From: Chrysomallon squamiferum
Taxonomy: Eukaryota; Mollusca; Gastropoda; Neomphalida; Peltospiridae
DNA length: 60,000 bases
Reading direction: 5' to 3'
Assembly (NCBI GenBank): GCA_012295275.1
Contig: CM022671.1
Span: 12,962,678 to 13,022,677, forward strand
Under the pieces are notes generated by a model, which saw only the letters and a program-made list of their open reading frames with translations, ran no database searches and was not told the origin of the DNA. Positions 55,362 through 60,000 of the stretch are shown here, piece by piece. The position numbers and the translations under genes are program-made. How positions within the stretch are numbered: the stretch's first letter is position 1; every line of letters begins with the position of its first letter.

Positions 55362-55367
55362 AATAAA
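55362..55367 (+). promoter_or_regulatory. Candidate polyadenylation signal after contactin
   Basis: AATAAA directly after the stop codon. A later AATAAA near 56300 would give a 3' UTR of about 1 kb; which is used cannot be decided. Confidence 0.3.
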
Positions 55368-58157
55368 CCCAGATCATTTCTGTATAGAATTTTTCAAACT
55401 ACTAGCTCCCATTGTATTGAAATTGTAAATCAGAGGATTCCAGTTTGCAAGAAAACTTTTTTATTGTTTTATTTTGTATAAAACAATTTTCTCTTCCTGT
55501 TTTTGAGATTTGTATGTTCTTTAGTTTGTATAATATTAATACTTTTTTTTTCTTAATATTAATTAATTTGTTCTAGTTTTGTGATATTTAATATTATTTC
55601 TTCAACTTTGGATTTTACTTGTAGAGTGTGATATCATTGATTTGTCTTCCTGTTTTGTAATGGGAATTTATATTTTATTTATTTTATTTTATTTATAATT
55701 ATTTTTAAAATTATTTTTAATAATTTTTTTCATTTCTTTTCTTTTCTGTAATAGGAAAAACACATTTCTTCATTTTCATAAATACTAATTAAAGTTAGAT
55801 TTGTTTCCCATTTGTATTTTATTATTTTTTATGGCTCATTTGTAACATCGACTTTTTCTGTCTGTTGTGTAATGTCTGGTTTTTCTGTGTGTAAAAATGA
55901 ATAGGTTACAAAAAGTATGATCTATGCTGATTATTTGCTATCTGAAAAACTATGTTGTACAGAATGTTTATGTTTCTCTAAGTTGGATTCAGAACAACTG
56001 TTGGTCCAAACAAATCTATGGTGTCATTTTTAGATTGTAGCTTTTCTCATTAACTATTAATAATGCTGTAATGCATGTTTTTATTACTTGTATAGTTGTA
56101 ATAGTTTTTGTCTTTTTAGATTTTGTTTGAATATGAAATCTCTTTTAATACCTAATGTGTCTTCTATATGAACAATTTAATGATGTTTTTAAGTATTTTA
56201 TATAATTACATGTTTCTTTGGGTTTTTCTTTTTTGTCCATTTACATTTTTTCAATTTAAATAGAAATACTGTTGCAAATATTCCATGTATGAGGAACAAT
56301 AATAAATGTGTAATGAATTGTTTAATCTGTCCAAATACAAGTCCCATAAATCATTTATTTTTATATTCATTTTTATTACCTGTATTACTTTTTTCTTCTT
56401 TTTTTAAAATTTAAATTACCATATTTTTAAAATTTTACAAAATATTGACCATTTTTTTTTTTTGTGATTGTTAACAATTTCATTTTTCAGCCAAAAATGC
56501 AATTTCTTGAACAGTTAATCTGTTAAGAGAAAATAAAAAATGTATCTATGTATCTGAGTTTGTCAAATGAATAACTGTTATGAGACTTATTTTTCTTTAA
56601 GATAAAACTCCAAAACCACTGTTTCAAACTTTAAAACTGAAATATTTGACAAACAGTGTTAAAACATAGCTGAATTTAATATTGAGTGTCTGGTTATAAA
56701 TCGAAGTATCCTTAACATATGTGCACAGAAACACAAATACCTAAACACGGTTACAGAAAAGTCTTCACATTTTATGAGGGTATTTTAAGAATTATCTCTG
56801 TTCAGATTTAAGAATTCTAATTTAATTAATTTTTAAGTTTAAATATGAATTACCATTGCATGCTTTAAAATTATTTCTTTCATTACTCAAATCTTGAATA
56901 ATTACAAAATGAGACAGAGACTTGTTATATGATATTGCCATAGCTTTTTATTATTAATATTTGTTATTATTCATGATATAATTATGTAGGAGTATACAAA
57001 ATACATTTAGGCTAAATATAATACTTTAAAAGATATTAAACATATTTCTGAGAATATTTGACATCACTTTCATCATTTCATTAAAAACCAGCAATTAAAG
57101 ATAAAATCTTTTTTTCAACAATAATTATAACAATACTGTGTTGGAACCACTTCTGTCAGTTTATGTAAAAAAAAATTGTTCTCATTTTACAAAATAAGGC
57201 CATATTTAAAAAAAAAAAATAATTCTACCATTAAATTATACAGCTGTAATCATGCATACCCCCCCCCAAATATCCAGAATTGTTTTTGAACAATTTATAA
57301 AAATGTTTTGTTTTAAAATGTGATGGTTGTGAATATGTACATATATATCTGGAATATTTTTGATTCATTTGTCATACATTAGATAAAAGTATAAGATGTA
57401 GATCTCCTGGTCATTTGTATTCTATGATAGATATGTACACTTAAAAGTAATTATATTTTGCATAGGATTTGTGTTACAAATATATCAGTATTTTTACCTA
57501 ATAATTAGGAAAATTATTAATAAATATATTTGTCATAATTTATATACAGTGTATTTTTTAAATCTTAAAATTTAAATTATAGCTGAATTTTGGTTCTATA
57601 AACATTTTGAAAAATAATAAAATGAAATAATAAAATTTCTGTAACATATTTAATTATATAACTATTGTTCTGGCACCACCTTTTTTTCCTTTTAATTTAA
57701 TTTATTAATTTGTACCCATCATTATTGATTTATTTGTTTATATATTTATTTATTATCATTACTTCTTCTACTTGCTCATTATTATTATTATCATCATCAT
57801 CATTTACTTTTTAAAATGTCTTCAGTGTTTTATAAAAATAAGCAATATATTACACATAAAATACAGCCGAATTATTTTAACCTTTTATATTGTACAAATT
57901 GTAATCATTTCCATTAGGAGTCACAGATGTATGAGATTATCTCTATTCTTATGCAAATGTTGGAATAAGTAATATTTTTTTATATTTGAAATAAAATTTT
58001 ATGTAATAATTTATTTTATTCTTTATTATTTGAACATAATGATTTTAAAGTGGTGAATTGCTTTTCCATGTAGTGATTGTTTAGGTATGCATTTTAAAAG
58101 TTCATTGACTTAATCTGGCTTTCAATTTATAATTTATGACAATTTTCAGGTGACATA
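55368..58157. other. Contactin 3' flank
   Basis: AT-rich, T-rich on the plus strand over the first kilobase as expected for a long 3' UTR. No coding sequence recognised. Short (ATT)/(ATC) repeats near 57778-57803. Confidence 0.45.
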
Positions 58158-58855
58158 CAGTATTCCCTCGTTATTCGCGGGGGTTACGTTCTTTACCCCC
58201 CCCCCGCGAATAGCGAAAAAACGCGAATATTGGATGCAGTTTTAAAACGTCTATTATGAGATTATATACGGTACTAAATGCTTCCCAAACACTTTCTAAA
58301 GACATTCTTACTCATTAATACAGTAATAATGTAGTAATATTGCATGCAGTTATGTATTTCACTAATGTAGTAATGATAATGTAAACACATTTTAATTTTG
58401 TACTGAAACAATAAACGTAAGTACATGAGGACAGTAACACCGCATAGCATAGTTACCCATACAGTATTACTGTACCGTAAAGTCATTTTCTATGCGTACA
58501 ACATATGTATTAGAATTGACAGAAAGTGGAACAAATTTAAAGGCAAAACAGACAGATAAATACAGTACGCACAGTTCAGGTAATAATAATACAGTTCAGT
58601 AATAATATGCAATTAAAAACATTATTAATACACGGTCACAAAAAAATATGCACTGTATATACAGTGTATGCATTTATAAAAAAAATACGTACTGTACAGC
58701 AATAATAATTAAAAAAATTTGATATTGTTTGTGCGGTTTACCGAGCATTTGTTTGTATGACGTTATGACGCTAGCCTGGTATACCAACATACGATGCGAT
58801 AGGGTTAAGAGCCTAACCCGCGAATAGGGAACCGCGAACAGGTGAAGGTATATTG
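58158..58855. mobile_element. Tigger-like element with TTCGCGG-type ends (698 bp)
   Basis: Left end CAGTATTCCCTCGTTATTCG and right end CGCGAACAGGTGAAGGTATATTG are imperfect inverted repeats bearing the CGCGAATA signature of pogo/Tigger elements. TA flanks it at 58156-58157 and 58856-58857. A CpG-rich self-complementary patch is at 58175-58230. No transposase remnant was recognised. Confidence 0.72.
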
Positions 58856-58857
58856 TA

Positions 58858-60000
58858 TTTTTTGTTTCGGGCTTGTTAGTTACATAATACACATATAACA
58901 CTAATTCCATAATTTTTCTGGATAGAGCAAACAAAAATTATCCACGATAAATACATAATAAAACAAATAATTACCCATAAATAAAATGAATGAAAATAAA
59001 AATATATTTGCTATTTGATCTGCATAAATTGCACTTTCATTTTAAGCATTTGGCAGAAAACGTTGAAGTTAACATATCTTTTTTCAAAGATTTGTTTTTT
59101 TTCAACACTAAAATGTCACCCCTTGTCATCCAAAAATGTTTTCGTTCACCTCTTCGTGTTAATGCTTTTCCTGAGAAATATCCTAGAATAAATTTCTACA
59201 AGAATATTTTAAAAATCATTAATCAAGTGTTGCATTATAGCGTTAATCAATGAAGAGAACAAATTAAAAGAAAATATTTGGTTAACTCGGTGACAAAATC
59301 TTCCTGGTATTAATCAGTGCATTAATTATAATTACGTTTTATTAAGATAACTACTTTAAGAAGTAAAAAAGGCTATGAGTCAAGCAGACAACATTTGCCA
59401 TGGAACGTGACTGTGCAGTTGTCTGCGCGTGACAAAATAGTTTTATGAAGAATACATGCAACCAAAGATGCAATTTGTGAACCCGCGGTGCCATCTGAAA
59501 GTTCCTCAGTAAAGTGGTTTCATTTCCTCTTACAAATCCGACAGATGGCTTCAAGCTGGCACAACAATACCCGACTTACGAAGCAGATCTGTTGGACTGC
59601 AGTTCTTGTCCAAAATCACAATTCTTCTGAGAGCGAAAACACTGGATATGTTTTATTTTTAAAACCATCTTGATCTGTCTCCAAATCATGAATGAAGACT
59701 TCGTTTCAAAAAGCACCAAGAACAGTGTTTTTTTCTACAATCACAAGATTATATTAGATGAACAAATACTGGGATTTGGCAAGTCACAATATGTTTGTAC
59801 TTTAACAGAAAAGCTGCGCCCAACGTGATCACTTGGTCACCGACTCACCGTCACAGCATGCCGAAAATTGACGAACAACTGTTGGCATGCAGATTTTCCT
59901 CCGTGCATTTAAATGAAATAAAGTGTTAATGTGCCGCCAGACCATGCGCAATTTTGACGGGGAAAACTTTCTTTCTGATCGTTTTTCTTCACCGCTTACG
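58858..60000. other. Right-end region without recognised genes
   Basis: Only short open frames with no recognisable homology. From about 59360 on, the sequence is less AT-rich and has several CpGs, so it may be old repeat or the approach to the next gene. Confidence 0.4.

Noticed and set aside
59351-59673. Overlapping short frames near the right edge
   Set aside because: Neither strand shows recognisable protein sequence; the patch is merely less AT-rich.

Overview
The window is a piece of an AT-rich, intron-rich animal genome. It has GT-AG introns of roughly 0.3-4 kb, many (AT)n, (ATT)n, (CT)n and (CA)n tracts, and cut-and-paste transposon relics inside introns and intergenic DNA. An N-terminal C-type-lectin domain on a contactin is an arrangement I know from Drosophila Contactin. 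Together with DD3-3-family genes this points to an invertebrate, most likely a protostome such as a chelicerate or a mollusc. I cannot name the species.

Layout. At 34-607 (+) are the last two exons of cereblon (CRBN), the substrate receptor of a CUL4-DDB1 ubiquitin ligase. At 4424-9306 (+) is a complete six-exon gene for the mitochondrial protease ATP23. From about 11.7 to 32 kb lie two homologues of the DD3-3 family arranged head to head, one on the minus strand (11748-23661) and one on the plus strand (about 24944-31961). Both carry several in-frame stops and frame breaks in otherwise recognisable exons, so I call both pseudogenes. A full-length, fairly young Ty3/gypsy retrotransposon (16994-21703) sits in an intron of the minus-strand copy. 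It has 190-bp LTRs, a 5-bp target duplication, a tRNA-Ser primer site and a polypurine tract. From 35691 to 55360 (+) is a complete 24-exon contactin gene: signal peptide, C-type lectin domain, six Ig domains, four fibronectin III domains and a GPI signal. All exon phases agree and the summed coding length is 3732 nt (1243 aa). From 55.4 to 60 kb I find a 3' flank and a Tigger-like element but no gene.

Mobile and repetitive DNA: two inverted copies of a pogo-like non-autonomous element (15920-16651 and 37994-38863), one with a fragment of transposase N-terminus; a Tigger-like relic in a contactin intron (48695-49384); a second Tigger-like element (58158-58855); a mariner-like MITE with three telomere-type TAACCC units (12821-13042); a perfect 2 x 75 bp tandem duplication; a degenerate minisatellite that starts in the last codons of the plus-strand DD3-3 copy; and a pyrimidine tract of about 235 bp in ATP23 intron 1.

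The three intact genes are functionally unrelated (protein turnover, mitochondrial assembly, cell adhesion), and I see no operon-like or pathway linkage. All calls come from reading translations and splice sites by eye. No database search was possible.
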